The notes: a model not told the origin generated them from the sequence alone. 64,000 nt of DNA from Paenibacillus sp. FSL H8-0548 (GCF_038630985.1 NZ_CP152049.1:4359501-4423500); one strand, 5' to 3'; positions 53,896-63,797 are shown, counted from the first letter of the stretch. Made by a program: numbers and translations.

Positions 53896-54456
53896 TTAGC
53901 TGCTTACTTTAACCATCGCAGGACGCAATACCTTTTCTTTCAGGATATAACCCTTCTGCACTTCCTCCACAATAATACCTTCCTCATACTCGTCAGATTC
54001 AACGGTCATGATGGCTTGGTGGAATTCAGGGTTAAACGGCTCACCAACAACATTCATTGCTTTAAGGCCTTCTTGCCCCAGCGTCTGCTCCAGTTGACGG
54101 AAGATGATGTCTACGCCCTTCGCAAGCGAATCAAAATCACCGTTCACCGATGCTGCAGCAACAGCGCGTTCAAAATTATCTACAACCGGCAGCAGCTCCG
54201 AAATAAGCTTCATCGATGCGTACTGTCCGAGTTCTTCTTTTTCCTTCAATGTACGGCGACGGAAATTGTCGAAATCCGCTTGCGCACGCAAGAAGCGCTG
54301 CTGATTTTCTTCAGCCAGCTTTACAAGCTCTGCATAACGCGCATCTTCCTCTATCGACTCGTTAACCGTTTCCTCATTAGCTTGCTCCGATTGCTCTGCA
54401 GATACTACTTCTTCTGCAGCCTCAGCCGCTTCATTATGTTGCTCCTTCGTACTCAT
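53896..54456 (-). CDS. grpE: Nucleotide exchange factor GrpE, 186 aa
   Basis: GrpE releases ADP from DnaK. An acidic, disordered N terminus (about 1-40), a long coiled coil (RYAELVKLAEENQQRFLRAQADFDNFRRR) and the C-terminal beta domain with GLKAMNVVGEPFNPEFHQAIM and GYILKEKVLRPAMVKV match the family. AAGGAGG lies before ATG 54456. Second gene of the CIRCE-regulated operon. Confidence 0.97.
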   Translation of the reverse strand: MSTKEQHNEAAEAAEEVVSAEQSEQANEETVNESIEEDARYAELVKLAEENQQRFLRAQADFDNFRRRTLKEKEELGQYASMKLISELLPVVDNFERAVAAASVNGDFDSLAKGVDIIFRQLEQTLGQEGLKAMNVVGEPFNPEFHQAIMTVESDEYEEGIIVEEVQKGYILKEKVLRPAMVKVSS

Positions 54457-54514
54457 GCAATCACCTCCTTAAAAGTTTACGAAGTAAATTTGGCTTCATC
54501 AGCGCAGGATGTTA

Positions 54515-55540
54515 CTACTTATACCAGCGGCCTAAAAGAACAGCCATATCCTTAGATATAATGTCCAATAAGCTTATGACTTTGCCGTATTCCATTCGTG
54601 TTGGTCCTAGAATGCCGATCGTTCCCAGCGATTGACCATCAATTGCATAGGTTGCTGTTATTAAACTACAATCGCTAATTGCCTTGTGGTCATTTTCTGT
54701 CCCGATACGTACTTGTATACCTGACGGAAGGCCGGTAAACATTTTCATTATGGCTGGTGTCTCATCAAGTAAATCCAAAATTGTTTTTACCTTGTCTACA
54801 TCCTTGAACTCAGGCTGCGTTAGCATATTTGTTGCACCGCCAAGAAAAATCCGATGCTCATCTTCATTTTGAAGCGCATGATCCAGCACCTGCAGCAGTT
54901 GCTCGTAATGATCAACATGCCGTTCAAGCTCTTGCCCAACTTCAGTGTAAAGCTTTGCTCTTAGACGGATTAATGGGACGCCAACAAGCTTCGAGTTCAA
55001 AATATTAACGACTTTCTCCATATCATCCATTTTCAGGCCTTCTGGAATCGATATCGTTCTATTTTCAACATGCCCGGTGTTCGTCACGATGATGGCGACT
55101 GCTGATGTATGATCAAGCGGTATAAGGCCAAAATGCTTAAGTGACGTGCTGAACATCTCTGGTCCGAGCAAAATGGATGTATAATTGGTCAAATTGGACA
55201 AAATCATTGCAGTTTGCTGAATGACCTGCTCCATTTGATTCATTTTGTCCGTCACAAATGAGCGGACCATGCCAATATCATTCTCATCCACTTCATTAAG
55301 CTTCACTAAATGGTCTACGTAATAACGGTAGCCTTTCGTCGATGGGATACGACCCGCTGAAGTGTGCGGCTGCTCTAGAAACCCAAGCTCCTCGAGATCC
55401 GCCATTTCATTGCGAATGGTGGCTGGACTGAAGCCAACGTCGCCGCGCTTCGAAATGCTGCGTGAGCCAACTGGTTCAGCTGAGCGAATATAGTCATCCA
55501 CAATAGCGTGCAATATCATCCGTTGTCGTTCCGTCAGCAT
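54515..55540 (-). CDS. hrcA: Heat-inducible transcription repressor HrcA, 341 aa
   Basis: HrcA binds CIRCE and represses class I heat-shock genes. The winged helix includes LTERQRMILHAIVDDYI, SVGSRSIS-like PVGSRSISKR and SPATIRNEMADLEELGFLEQPHTSAGR; the C-terminal GAF-like domain follows. ATG 55540 has GGGGGAA upstream. The repressor gene is the first gene of the operon it controls, giving feedback via GroEL as known in B. subtilis. Confidence 0.97.
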   Translation of the reverse strand: MLTERQRMILHAIVDDYIRSAEPVGSRSISKRGDVGFSPATIRNEMADLEELGFLEQPHTSAGRIPSTKGYRYYVDHLVKLNEVDENDIGMVRSFVTDKMNQMEQVIQQTAMILSNLTNYTSILLGPEMFSTSLKHFGLIPLDHTSAVAIIVTNTGHVENRTISIPEGLKMDDMEKVVNILNSKLVGVPLIRLRAKLYTEVGQELERHVDHYEQLLQVLDHALQNEDEHRIFLGGATNMLTQPEFKDVDKVKTILDLLDETPAIMKMFTGLPSGIQVRIGTENDHKAISDCSLITATYAIDGQSLGTIGILGPTRMEYGKVISLLDIISKDMAVLLGRWYK

Positions 55541-55590
55541 TCGAATTCCCCCTACGTAAATGTCAGTTCCGTCATTTCGGTTTACCATCG

Positions 55591-55617
55591 TTAGCACTCA
55601 ATCGAATCGAGTGCTAA
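55591..55617. promoter_or_regulatory. CIRCE operator (HrcA binding site)
   Basis: TTAGCACTC, 9 nt, GAGTGCTAA: a perfect match to the CIRCE consensus. It lies 50 nt before the hrcA start and just downstream of the promoter. Confidence 0.98.
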
Positions 55618-55628
55618 TCATTACTACA

Positions 55629-55658
55629 AAAATACCAAACCATCTTGTCAATTGTCAA
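55629..55658 (-). promoter_or_regulatory. Sigma-A promoter of the hrcA operon
   Basis: TTGACA (55658-55653), an 18-nt spacer and TATTTT (55634-55629) on the minus strand. A second TTGACA at 55651-55646 overlaps and could be used with a weaker -10. CIRCE covers the region right after the start site. Confidence 0.7.
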
Positions 55659-55772
55659 GTCGGTTCGGAATTTTTCATGCGCCTATTTATAGGTAAGCAT
55701 ACAGCGGGCAAGCAAATGCCACCATCTTTTCACGCTAGGAATGGGATTTAAGTGCCTGAAGAACACAATTTA

Positions 55773-55815
55773 TTATTAATTTCAAAACATTCCTCTAACA
55801 TTCGAATTTTACACT
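55773..55815 (+). promoter_or_regulatory. Putative Pho-type promoter of the ugp operon
   Basis: TTATTA (55773), AAAACA (55784) and CTAACA (55795) lie exactly 11 nt apart and resemble PhoP hexamers (TTAACA-like); a -10 TACACT follows at 55810-55815, with no good -35. This spacing is as in PhoP-activated promoters of Bacillus. The hexamers are imperfect. Confidence 0.35.
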
Positions 55816-55851
55816 AAACGGAGAACTTAGATGTGAAAGGATGAATGAGTA

Positions 55852-56808
55852 ATGAATATGCAAGAAGGCAAGCTTACTTTGGCTGTTCAACGTAAGCCTC
55901 GCTCTCCGTTTGCTAGCCAACTTCTCGTTAAGACCGTACGGTTGCGAGAAAATGTGCTTGGTTATTTATTTTTAGCCCCTTCACTTGTGCTGTTTACGTT
56001 GTTTTTATTTTTTCCTTTACTCAAATCTATCTATTTAAGCTTCCAATTAACAGACCCTAGGGGAAGAGTTGCTGCCTATGTCGGGTTAGACAACTATTCA
56101 CAGCTATTCTCGTCGGAATTGTTCTGGAATAGTCTCACCGTAACTGGCCTATTTACATTATATACGGTTCCTGTCGGCATCGTACTTGGTATCGTTACAG
56201 CTGCTCTTACCCATATAAAGCTGCCTGCCATGCGCATTTTTCAATTTATGTTCGCGATGCCGCTTGCATTGTCAGTCAGTACAGCAGCAGTGATTTGGAT
56301 GATCTTGTTTCACCCCACCCTCGGTATGCTGAATTATATACTAGCCCAGCTCGGAATTACCCCTATACAATGGCTTACCAATCCATCAACTGCATTATTA
56401 TCCATATCTATGATGACGATCTGGATGCAATCGGGCTTCAACTATATCATTGTGCTGAGCGGCTTGCAGAGCATATCGGATGACATGATCGAGAGCGCAA
56501 AAATCGATGGGGCAGGACCAATGCGAGCATTTTTGCAAATTGTGCTTCCTCTCCTATCACCTACATTATTTTTCCTTGCAGTCATCTCGATCATTAGTTC
56601 CTTTCAATCCTTTGGCCAAATCCATCTTCTAACGAAGGGCGGACCTGCTGGATCAACAGAGGTATTCGTTTATTCCATCTATAAGGAAGCGTTCATTAAT
56701 TATCAATTCGGGACAGGAAGCGCCTTGTCGTTAGTGCTGTTCGCTATTATTCTCGCCTTAACGATCGTCCAATTTGTCTTTGTTGAGAAGAAGGTGCATT
56801 ACCAATGA
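55852..56808 (+). CDS. ugpA: Glycerol-3-phosphate-type ABC transporter permease UgpA, 318 aa
   Basis: Six membrane segments are expected; the EAA loop motif is MIESAKIDGAGPMRAFLQIVLPLLSP, and the ends LGYLFLAPSLVLF and VEKKVHYQ match UgpA of E. coli (end VESKVRYQ). It would form the inner-membrane pore with UgpE for import of glycerol-3-phosphate or its diesters. The overlap with ugpE is 4 nt (ATGA). AAAGGATG lies before ATG 55852. Confidence 0.86.
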   Translation: MNMQEGKLTLAVQRKPRSPFASQLLVKTVRLRENVLGYLFLAPSLVLFTLFLFFPLLKSIYLSFQLTDPRGRVAAYVGLDNYSQLFSSELFWNSLTVTGLFTLYTVPVGIVLGIVTAALTHIKLPAMRIFQFMFAMPLALSVSTAAVIWMILFHPTLGMLNYILAQLGITPIQWLTNPSTALLSISMMTIWMQSGFNYIIVLSGLQSISDDMIESAKIDGAGPMRAFLQIVLPLLSPTLFFLAVISIISSFQSFGQIHLLTKGGPAGSTEVFVYSIYKEAFINYQFGTGSALSLVLFAIILALTIVQFVFVEKKVHYQ

Positions 56809-57635
56809 TCGGAATAAAACCATTCATGCGTCGTTCTATTATCTACCTTATACTCTCGTTACTTTCCGTAGGCATGCTGTTTCCTCTCATCTATACCTTT
56901 CTACAATCATTAATGACACCGGAGCAATCGAGTCATTTTCCGCCAAGGCTGTTTCCTGAGAGCCTTTATTTCGGCAGTATCTCTGCTGTATTTGAGCTTA
57001 TCCCTGTGGGTACGTTCATAGCGAATAGTTTTTTGATTTCGACAATCATTATGGTTGGACAAGTTTTTATTGCAAGCATGGCTGCTTACGCTTTCGTTTA
57101 TGTCCGTTTTGCCGGCAAAAAATATTGGTTTTCATTGTTTCTCTCTACGATGATGATTCCATGGGAAGTTACCATTATCCCTAATTATTTGACTGTAAAA
57201 TCATGGGGATGGCTGGATTCTTATCAAGGCTTGACGATTCCTTTTCTGGCTTCCGCATTTGGCGTTTTTCTTCTTCGTCAATATTTCATGCAGCTGCCGC
57301 GCGAGCTATTTGAAGCAGCAAAAATAGATGGCAGCGGGCATATCCGTCACTTCCTAATGATCGTCTTGCCGTTATCACGTCCAGCTATCGCTTCACTATC
57401 TGTCTATGTATTTCTAAATTCATGGAATATGTACCTATGGCCCCTGCTGACTACGAACAGCGCGAAAATGCGAACCGTACAGATTGGCATTAGTATGCTG
57501 CAGTTCGAAGAAATGACAAGCTGGAACATTGTATTAGCCGGCGTAACGATTGTACTTCTTCCTTCATTGCTGCTGCTGATTATTGGGTTAAAGCAGCTTG
57601 TGCGGGGAATTACTGCCGGTGCTGTAAAAGGATAG
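56805..57635 (+). CDS. ugpE: Glycerol-3-phosphate-type ABC transporter permease UgpE, 276 aa
   Basis: This is a MalG-like permease with six membrane segments and the motif LFEAAKIDGSGHIRHFLMIVLPLSRPAIASL. It overlaps ugpA and precedes ugpB. The assignment to glycerol-3-phosphate depends on UgpB. Confidence 0.85.
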   Translation: MIGIKPFMRRSIIYLILSLLSVGMLFPLIYTFLQSLMTPEQSSHFPPRLFPESLYFGSISAVFELIPVGTFIANSFLISTIIMVGQVFIASMAAYAFVYVRFAGKKYWFSLFLSTMMIPWEVTIIPNYLTVKSWGWLDSYQGLTIPFLASAFGVFLLRQYFMQLPRELFEAAKIDGSGHIRHFLMIVLPLSRPAIASLSVYVFLNSWNMYLWPLLTTNSAKMRTVQIGISMLQFEEMTSWNIVLAGVTIVLLPSLLLLIIGLKQLVRGITAGAVKG

Positions 57636-57711
57636 TTAAAGAGGTGGCTGCGTCTACTTAGACGATTCCATACATGCTTTGAAAAAAAGTAGTAGAGAGG
57701 GAGAGAAGAAG

Positions 57712-59106
57712 ATGAATGCAAGTCTTAAGTCCGGATTGACGATTACGATGGCAATAATGTTGTTTGCAGTAACAGCATGCGGAGGCAATAGCCCTGTCAA
57801 CACAGGCAATGCGGAGGTACCTTCTGCTGCAAACACAACTGGAGCGACTGCCGCTCCATCTGATACAGCAAAAGAGCCAATTAAAGTGGTATGGTGGCAC
57901 TCGATGGGCGGAGAACTCGGTAAAGCAGTATCCCAGCTAGTTATTGATTATAACGCTTCCCAAAGTGATGTAATCGTCGAAGAAGTGTTCCAAGGAACCT
58001 ATGATGAGAGCTTGAATAAAATGAAAGCTTCTATGGATTCCAAATCAGGCCCCTCACTCATTCAAGTGTACGAAATCGGTTCACGCTTTATGATCGATTC
58101 TAAAGCGACAACGCCGGTACAAACCTTTGTAGATGCTGAAGGCTACGATCTTTCTCAGTTAGAAGAAAACATTACAAATTATTATACGTTTGACGGCAAG
58201 CTGCACTCCATGCCCTTTAATACATCGAATCCGATTTTGTATTACAACAAAGATTTGTTCAAAGCGGCAGGACTTGATGCTGAGAAAGCACCCGTAACCT
58301 TTGAAGAAATAAAAGACGCAGCTGCCAAGCTTACGCAAAATGGACAAACAGGCGCTTCATTCGCCATTTATGGTTGGTTCATGGAGCAGTTGTTTGCTAA
58401 TCAAGGCATCGAATATGTTAATAATGGCAATGGACGTACCGCATCAGCGACAGAATCCCAGCTGAACAATGAGACGGGTCTCAAAACATTAACCTGGTGG
58501 AAGGAGCTTGTAGACAGCAAATCAGCACTTAACTTAGGGCGTAAAACGGATGATACGAAAAAAGCTTTCGCAGCAGGTCAAATTGCTATGACCTTGGATT
58601 CTACAGCTTCCCTGCGCGGAATTGTTGATGCCGTAGGCGGGAAATTTGAAGTAGGAACCGGCTTCCTGCCTAAGCCAGCAGACGCTAAGGATGGCGGCGT
58701 AGTTGTTGGCGGAGCAAGCTTGTGGATTTTAAATAATAAGCCAGAAGCAGAACAGAAGGCCGCATGGGATTTCATCAAATTTTTAGCTAAGCCAGAAACT
58801 CAAGCTTATTGGCATATCAATACAGGCTACTTCCCGATTACGAAAAAAGCTTACGACGAGCAGATTGTAGCCGATAATTTAGCGAAGTATCCGCAATTCC
58901 AAACCGCAGTCGATCAATTGCATCAATCGATACCATCTCCTGCTTCGCAAGGAGCGGTAATCGGTGTGTTCCCTGAAGCGCGTCAGCTTGTTGAAACAGC
59001 GATCGAAGAAGCTTTAACAGGCGTAAAAGAACCGCAAAAAGCACTCGATGACGCCGCTAAAGCGATCACAGAAAAAATTGCGAATTACAACAAGACAGTA
59101 AAATAA
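57712..59106 (+). CDS. ugpB: Glycerol-3-phosphate-binding lipoprotein UgpB-like, 464 aa
   Basis: A lipoprotein signal (LFAVTAC, Cys 23) precedes a binding protein with motifs shared with E. coli UgpB: VWWHSMGGELGKAV, LIQVYEIGSRFM, MPFNTSNPILYYNKDLFKAAGL, GRKTDDTKKAF, GGASLWI, LAKPETQAYWH and TGYFPITKKAYD. GGGAG lies 8 nt before ATG 57712. It is the last gene of the operon; the ATPase gene (ugpC) is absent, so a shared MsmX-type ATPase is likely. Confidence 0.87.
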   Translation: MNASLKSGLTITMAIMLFAVTACGGNSPVNTGNAEVPSAANTTGATAAPSDTAKEPIKVVWWHSMGGELGKAVSQLVIDYNASQSDVIVEEVFQGTYDESLNKMKASMDSKSGPSLIQVYEIGSRFMIDSKATTPVQTFVDAEGYDLSQLEENITNYYTFDGKLHSMPFNTSNPILYYNKDLFKAAGLDAEKAPVTFEEIKDAAAKLTQNGQTGASFAIYGWFMEQLFANQGIEYVNNGNGRTASATESQLNNETGLKTLTWWKELVDSKSALNLGRKTDDTKKAFAAGQIAMTLDSTASLRGIVDAVGGKFEVGTGFLPKPADAKDGGVVVGGASLWILNNKPEAEQKAAWDFIKFLAKPETQAYWHINTGYFPITKKAYDEQIVADNLAKYPQFQTAVDQLHQSIPSPASQGAVIGVFPEARQLVETAIEEALTGVKEPQKALDDAAKAITEKIANYNKTVK

Positions 59107-59115
59107 GAAATGAAA

Positions 59116-59153
59116 AGAAGCCAAACCCTGCTCGAGGGTTTGGCTTCTTTGTT
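59116..59153 (+). terminator. Terminator of the ugp operon
   Basis: AGAAGCCAAACCCT and AGGGTTTGGCTTCT form a perfect 14-bp stem with a 5-nt loop and a T-rich tail, 9 nt after the ugpB stop. The A-run before it suits bidirectional use with the minus-strand gene at 59183. Confidence 0.93.
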
Positions 59154-59182
59154 TCATCGCAACTTACTTACAGATTGAATGC

Positions 59183-59458
59183 TTATACTTTATGCACTCT
59201 GCCTGCTTCATCGATTGCAAATTTTTCTTTTCTAACGCGTTCCTCGCCTTTAAACAGTTCGACTACTCGGAATGAGGGAACGGAGTCATCTATATTCACT
59301 TTCCAGTCGCCTGTGTTTAACAAAGCAAATACCTCATCGTACTCCATTGCCTTGAAGCCATAAAATCCGCTAAAGCCTGCCCATTTCTTCAAGAGCACTG
59401 TGGTTACATGCTTGAGCTTATCTTCTACAGCTGTTGATTGATCGTTTTTTTGGGTCAT
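59183..59458 (-). CDS. Protein of unknown function, 91 aa
   Basis: The protein begins MTQKNDQSTAVEDKLKHVTTVL and contains KAMEYDEVFALLNTGDWKVN and a basic C terminus (GEERVRKEKFAIDEAGRVHKV). No family is recognised. There are no Cys residues or membrane segments. GAGGAG lies about 12 nt before ATG 59458. It stands alone between two convergent or tandem units. Confidence 0.65.
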   Translation of the reverse strand: MTQKNDQSTAVEDKLKHVTTVLLKKWAGFSGFYGFKAMEYDEVFALLNTGDWKVNIDDSVPSFRVVELFKGEERVRKEKFAIDEAGRVHKV

Positions 59459-59549
59459 TTTTTTATTTCTCCTCTATGTGACAATAAACATCTATCTTGA
59501 CTATATACCAAAACGCGCTGCATTACTATCAAGAGGAGCAATAGTTGCG

Positions 59550-60020
59550 TTAATCCAGCATTTTTAACACTGCGATTTCATCGCATGCCAGCTGTTTTGG
59601 ACAATTGACGCAATCCTTCCATACCTTTTCCGGGAAAATTTCTTTATCTACAACCTCAAAGCCATTTTTCTCAAAAAAGGATACTGCATAGGTCAACGCC
59701 ATAATTTTCGGTATTTGCTGCTCTCTCGCCGCTTCGATTAAAGCGTCCACCAGCTTGCTCCCGATGCCAACACCTTTGTAGCCCTCGGACATGCCGAGCG
59801 AACGAATCTCTACTAGATCCTTGCCTAATCTCGTCAGGGAGCCGCAGCCGACCACCTCGTCCCCTATCTGTGCGACGACGAATGTATCTATCATATATTC
59901 GAGCGCTTCCCGAGTGCGAGGCAGCATAATGCCTTTTTCGGCATAACCTTTTATTAACTGAAACAAAGTCTCGATATCCTCTGATGTCGCTTTTCTGCAT
60001 TTAACCTGTACTGCCTGCAT
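59550..60020 (-). CDS. GNAT N-acetyltransferase, short ArgA-like, 156 aa
   Basis: The acetyl-CoA motif is SLGMSEGYKGVGIGSKLVDALI (R/Q-x-x-G-x-G/A type), and the C-terminal FFEKNGFEVVDKEIFPEKVWKDC with NCPKQLACDE is the pattern of short N-acetylglutamate synthases (ArgA-like GNATs). It may make N-acetylglutamate for arginine synthesis, but other arg genes are absent here. ATG 60020 gives a normal length; GGAGG is 11 nt upstream. Confidence 0.85.
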   Translation of the reverse strand: MQAVQVKCRKATSEDIETLFQLIKGYAEKGIMLPRTREALEYMIDTFVVAQIGDEVVGCGSLTRLGKDLVEIRSLGMSEGYKGVGIGSKLVDALIEAAREQQIPKIMALTYAVSFFEKNGFEVVDKEIFPEKVWKDCVNCPKQLACDEIAVLKMLD

Positions 60021-60113
60021 TGTGCCCTTCGCCTCCACCCGGTGCAAGTTCAAATTCAATATGAATAAATATACAACACAACGCATTTTTTCTCAATAGA
60101 ATTTTTAGCTATT

Positions 60114-61274
60114 TTATCCGATAAAAGCACCAAAAACTTCGTTTCCGAGCAGCACGCCCTTATCGGTTAACCGATAGATGGTGTCATCCGTCGTTTCTTC
60201 CGCTTCAAGAAGGCCATCCTTCAATAGTTTCCCGATCACCTCGCCAAACTTCTCCTCCAGCGTATGTCCGGGAAATTGATTAGAGAAGCGCGACGCAGGT
60301 ACGCCCTCCAGCAGCCTTAAGCCAACCATCATTAGATCCTCCATCGCCTCATGCTCAGGCACCTCAAACGACTCCAAGCGAGGGAGCTTCTGCGCAGCAG
60401 CATCGATGTAAGGCGTAATTCCCTTCAGGTTTACATGACGCATACGGCCCACATAACCATGAGCACCCGCTCCGAGGCCGTAGTAGGGTTCATTGCGCCA
60501 GTAAGTGGAGTTATGCTTACTTTCATATCCAGGCTTCGCAAAGTTGCTAATCTCATAGTGGGCATAGCCGTTGCTGCTGAGCATTTCCATTAGGAGGATA
60601 AACATATTAAATTCCTCTTCCTCTGGAGGCAAAGGCAGCTCGTTGCGTTCATACAGCTTATGGAACAACGTATTTTCCTCTACTTTTAAGCTATAGATCG
60701 AGTAGTGAGGCAATTTCAGCTCCATTGCGCGGTTAACGCTGTCTGCTAGCAGTTCAACGGTTTGGCCGGGCAAACCAAACATTAAATCAATGGATAAATT
60801 AGTAAAGCCGACTGCACGCGCATTTTCAATGCTGCGGTACACATCATCAACGCTATGAATACGGCCAATACGCTCGAGCAAGCCGTTATCGAAGGACTGC
60901 ACCCCGAAACTGATCCGGTTCACGCCGCCTTCCTTCATAGCCGTCAGCTTATCGATATCTGTCGTTCCCGGGTTCGCTTCCATCGAAAACTCTACATTCG
61001 GAGCCATTGGAAAATAGGTGTGAACCGCCTTCAAAAATCTCTCCATTTGAGGGGGCGTCAGCACCGTCGGGGTGCCTCCGCCAACAAATACAGTATCAAT
61101 CTCTACGGGAGGCCATTCTGCGACTGTTCTTTGCATTTCCTGCTCTAGCGCATCCAAATATTGATCAACCGGCTGACCCTTCAACACATAAGAAGTAAAA
61201 TCACAATAGTGGCATTTGTTCGTGCAAAAAGGGATGTGTATATATAAAGCGCGTGGTGACTGCGTTATGGACAT
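60114..61274 (-). CDS. hemW: Radical SAM heme chaperone HemW, 386 aa
   Basis: The iron-sulfur motif is CTNKCHYCDF (C-x3-C-x2-C), without the extra Cys that marks true HemN oxidases; FVGGGTPTVL, EANPGTTDIDKL and the C-terminal HemN domain (GLRLLEGV) are present. HemW delivers heme to respiratory enzymes. It follows lepA in the usual Bacillus order. AAGGAG lies before ATG 61274. Confidence 0.95.
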   Translation of the reverse strand: MSITQSPRALYIHIPFCTNKCHYCDFTSYVLKGQPVDQYLDALEQEMQRTVAEWPPVEIDTVFVGGGTPTVLTPPQMERFLKAVHTYFPMAPNVEFSMEANPGTTDIDKLTAMKEGGVNRISFGVQSFDNGLLERIGRIHSVDDVYRSIENARAVGFTNLSIDLMFGLPGQTVELLADSVNRAMELKLPHYSIYSLKVEENTLFHKLYERNELPLPPEEEEFNMFILLMEMLSSNGYAHYEISNFAKPGYESKHNSTYWRNEPYYGLGAGAHGYVGRMRHVNLKGITPYIDAAAQKLPRLESFEVPEHEAMEDLMMVGLRLLEGVPASRFSNQFPGHTLEEKFGEVIGKLLKDGLLEAEETTDDTIYRLTDKGVLLGNEVFGAFIG

Positions 61275-61375
61275 CGTTAACCTTCTCCTTCAAGCGTAAA
61301 CATTAGAATGCAGCCATAGCATCCGATCCTGTCTCGCATTGAAATATAGTTCGATATTATGATCGAAATAAACAG

Positions 61376-61401
61376 AAAAAAGGGAGAGCAGCGCCCTCCC
61401 T
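61376..61401 (-). terminator. Terminator behind lepA
   Basis: AGGGAG and CTCCCT (61401-61381) form a stem followed by TTTTTC on the minus strand, 15 nt after the lepA stop. Confidence 0.75.
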
Positions 61402-61415
61402 CATCCTCGTACGTT

Positions 61416-63233
61416 TTAATCCTCGCCGATTTTGAGCACCGCCATGAACGCTTCCTGCGGTACCTCTACACTACCTACCTGCTTCATCCGTTTCTTGCCT
61501 TCCTTCTGCTTCTCAAGCAGCTTCCGCTTCCGGCTAATATCGCCGCCGTAGCATTTGGCAAGAACGTTTTTGCGCATCGCTTTAACTGTTTCACGTGAGA
61601 TAATCTTATTGCCGATAGATGCTTGAATCGGCACCTCAAACATTTGACGCGGAATCAGCTCTTTCAGCTTCTCGCAAATTACTTTACCGCGGTGATAGGC
61701 ACGATCTCGGTGTACAATCACTGACAAGGCATCAACCTGCTCATTATTAAGCATAATGTCCATTTTCACGAGATTGGATTTCCGGTAACCCGAAACCTCA
61801 TAGTCGAATGACGCATAACCCTTCGTGCTCGATTTGAGCTGATCGAAGAAATCATACACAACTTCTGAAAGTGGAATCTGGTAAGTAATCGTTACGCGAT
61901 TCGTGTCCAAATATTCCATATTAACAAATTCGCCGCGTTTGTTCTGGCAAAGCTCCATAATAGCACCAACATAATCGTTAGGTACGATAATGCCTGCTTT
62001 AACGAACGGCTCCTCAACAAAATCAAGCTTGCCTGCTTCCGGATAATTCGAAGGGTTATCAATCTCCATCGAATCGCCATTGGTCAGCGTGACTTTGTAA
62101 ATTACGCTCGGCGCTGTCGTAATAAGCGGAATATTGAACTCCCGTTCAATTCTCTCTTGAATAATTTCCATATGCAGGAGACCAAGGAATCCGCAGCGGA
62201 ATCCAAAGCCCAGCGCTGTGGAGGATTCTGGCTCGTATCTTAGCGATGCGTCGTTTAGCTCCAGCTTCTCAAGCGCCTCGCGCAAGTCATTATAGTCCTG
62301 CGTCTCGATTGGGTACAATCCGCAGAATACCATTGGGTTGATCTGACGATAGCCTGGCAGACGCTCTGGTGCAGGTCGCTTCGCTTCTGTAACGGTATCA
62401 CCGACACGAGTATCCTTAACGTTCTTAATACCCGCTACGATAAAGCCAACATCGCCAACCGCCAGCTCATTCACGATCGCCATTCTTGGCATAAAGGCAC
62501 CGACCTCGATGACTTCAAACTCAGCTCCTGTTGCCATAAAGCGAATTTTTTTGCCTGCCTTAATGCTTCCGTCCACTACCCGAACATAAACGATAACGCC
62601 TTTGTAGGGATCATAGTGAGAGTCGAAAATAAGTGCTTTAAGCGGATCATCCGGATTTCCTTCCGGAGAAGGCATCTTCGTAACAACCTGCTCTAATATT
62701 TCTTTTATGCCAATGCCAGACTTTGCCGAAGCAAGCACTGCATCGCTAGCATCCAATCCAATAACATCCTCAATTTCCTGCTTTACCCGCTCAGGCTCGG
62801 CACTAGGCAAATCGATTTTGTTAATGACGGGTACAATTTCCAAGTTGTTGTCCAGCGCCAAATATACGTTGGCAAGCGTCTGTGCCTCAATTCCCTGCGC
62901 AGCATCTACGACGAGCAAAGCTCCCTCACAAGCCGCGAGGCTCCGAGATACCTCGTATGTAAAGTCGACATGTCCAGGCGTATCAATCAAATTGAGTATA
63001 TACTCGATACCATCATCTGCCGTATACGCTAAACGAACCGCTTGCAGCTTAATCGTAATGCCGCGCTCCCGCTCCAAATCCATTTTGTCAAGAACCTGTT
63101 CCTGCATCTCGCGAGAGGACAAGGCACCGGTAAATTCTAATATCCGGTCAGCAAGTGTCGATTTTCCGTGGTCAATATGCGCGATAATGGAAAAATTCCT
63201 AATTCTTTTTTGTCGGTCACGTACGTCAGTCAT
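61416..63233 (-). CDS. lepA: Elongation factor 4 (LepA), 605 aa
   Basis: This ribosomal back-translocating GTPase has G1 [10 protein letters not shown]3 DTPGHVDF, G4 NKIDL, two EF-G-like domains and the LepA-specific C terminus ([25 protein letters not shown]). ATG 63233 has GGGGG 6 nt upstream; an upstream start at 63248 would not. Confidence 0.98.
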   Translation of the reverse strand: MTDVRDRQKRIRNFSIIAHIDHGKSTLADRILEFTGALSSREMQEQVLDKMDLERERGITIKLQAVRLAYTADDGIEYILNLIDTPGHVDFTYEVSRSLAACEGALLVVDAAQGIEAQTLANVYLALDNNLEIVPVINKIDLPSAEPERVKQEIEDVIGLDASDAVLASAKSGIGIKEILEQVVTKMPSPEGNPDDPLKALIFDSHYDPYKGVIVYVRVVDGSIKAGKKIRFMATGAEFEVIEVGAFMPRMAIVNELAVGDVGFIVAGIKNVKDTRVGDTVTEAKRPAPERLPGYRQINPMVFCGLYPIETQDYNDLREALEKLELNDASLRYEPESSTALGFGFRCGFLGLLHMEIIQERIEREFNIPLITTAPSVIYKVTLTNGDSMEIDNPSNYPEAGKLDFVEEPFVKAGIIVPNDYVGAIMELCQNKRGEFVNMEYLDTNRVTITYQIPLSEVVYDFFDQLKSSTKGYASFDYEVSGYRKSNLVKMDIMLNNEQVDALSVIVHRDRAYHRGKVICEKLKELIPRQMFEVPIQASIGNKIISRETVKAMRKNVLAKCYGGDISRKRKLLEKQKEGKKRMKQVGSVEVPQEAFMAVLKIGED

Positions 63234-63275
63234 GCCTAACCCCCACAATTTCCAATAATGCTAATCATTCCACCT

Positions 63276-63304
63276 ATTATATCAGTTTAGAGGAAGACCA
63301 GCAA
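63276..63304 (-). promoter_or_regulatory. Sigma-A promoter of lepA
   Basis: TTGCTG (63304-63299), 17 nt and TATAAT (63281-63276) on the minus strand, about 43 nt before the lepA start. Confidence 0.75.
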
Positions 63305-63313
63305 TGTTCATTA

Positions 63314-63751
63314 TCACTTGGTCAGGCCATCGAATATCGAAACGACCATTCGAATGCCATTGCTTGACATATTTTGCAGCAGGCCAGAAGTCGAATCTGC
63401 AATCCGATTAACAGCCGGCTGACTTGTTTCAAGCGGTACTCCAGGCAATCGATCATTCATAAGCGGCAGCTCCTCAGTCGCCTTGGAAGCATAGCTGCCT
63501 CCAGCCGCGGAAAGCCTCTTAAGCTCTGCGAGATCCTTTTCCAGCTGAGCAATTTTCTGCTGCTGAATATTCATCAGCTCTTCAGCAGGGCTTGTCGTCT
63601 CCAGCGGCGTTGCGTATTCTGTATATTCACTGCCGCCTTCCATAGGACCATATATTCGCTCAATGCCTGAGGAGGACATTTCTATGCCGTACATGACGAT
63701 AATAGCCATCGCTCCGCCGATTACTGTCCATTTTAGCGCGTTCCGCTTCAT
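63314..63751 (-). CDS. YqxA-like membrane-anchored protein, 145 aa
   Basis: An N-terminal membrane anchor (KWTVIGGAMAIIVMYGIEM) is followed by a helical region (NIQQQKIAQLEKDLAELKRLSAAGG, likely coiled coil) and a polar end. Its place between spoIIP and lepA is that of B. subtilis yqxA (DUF3679), though the sequence match is weak and largely positional. Function unknown. GAGAGG lies about 12 nt before ATG 63751. Confidence 0.7.
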   Translation of the reverse strand: MKRNALKWTVIGGAMAIIVMYGIEMSSSGIERIYGPMEGGSEYTEYATPLETTSPAEELMNIQQQKIAQLEKDLAELKRLSAAGGSYASKATEELPLMNDRLPGVPLETSQPAVNRIADSTSGLLQNMSSNGIRMVVSIFDGLTK

Positions 63752-63797
63752 TGGCTTTTCAATCCTCTCTTTGCCACATTAGATGATTTGGTTTAGT

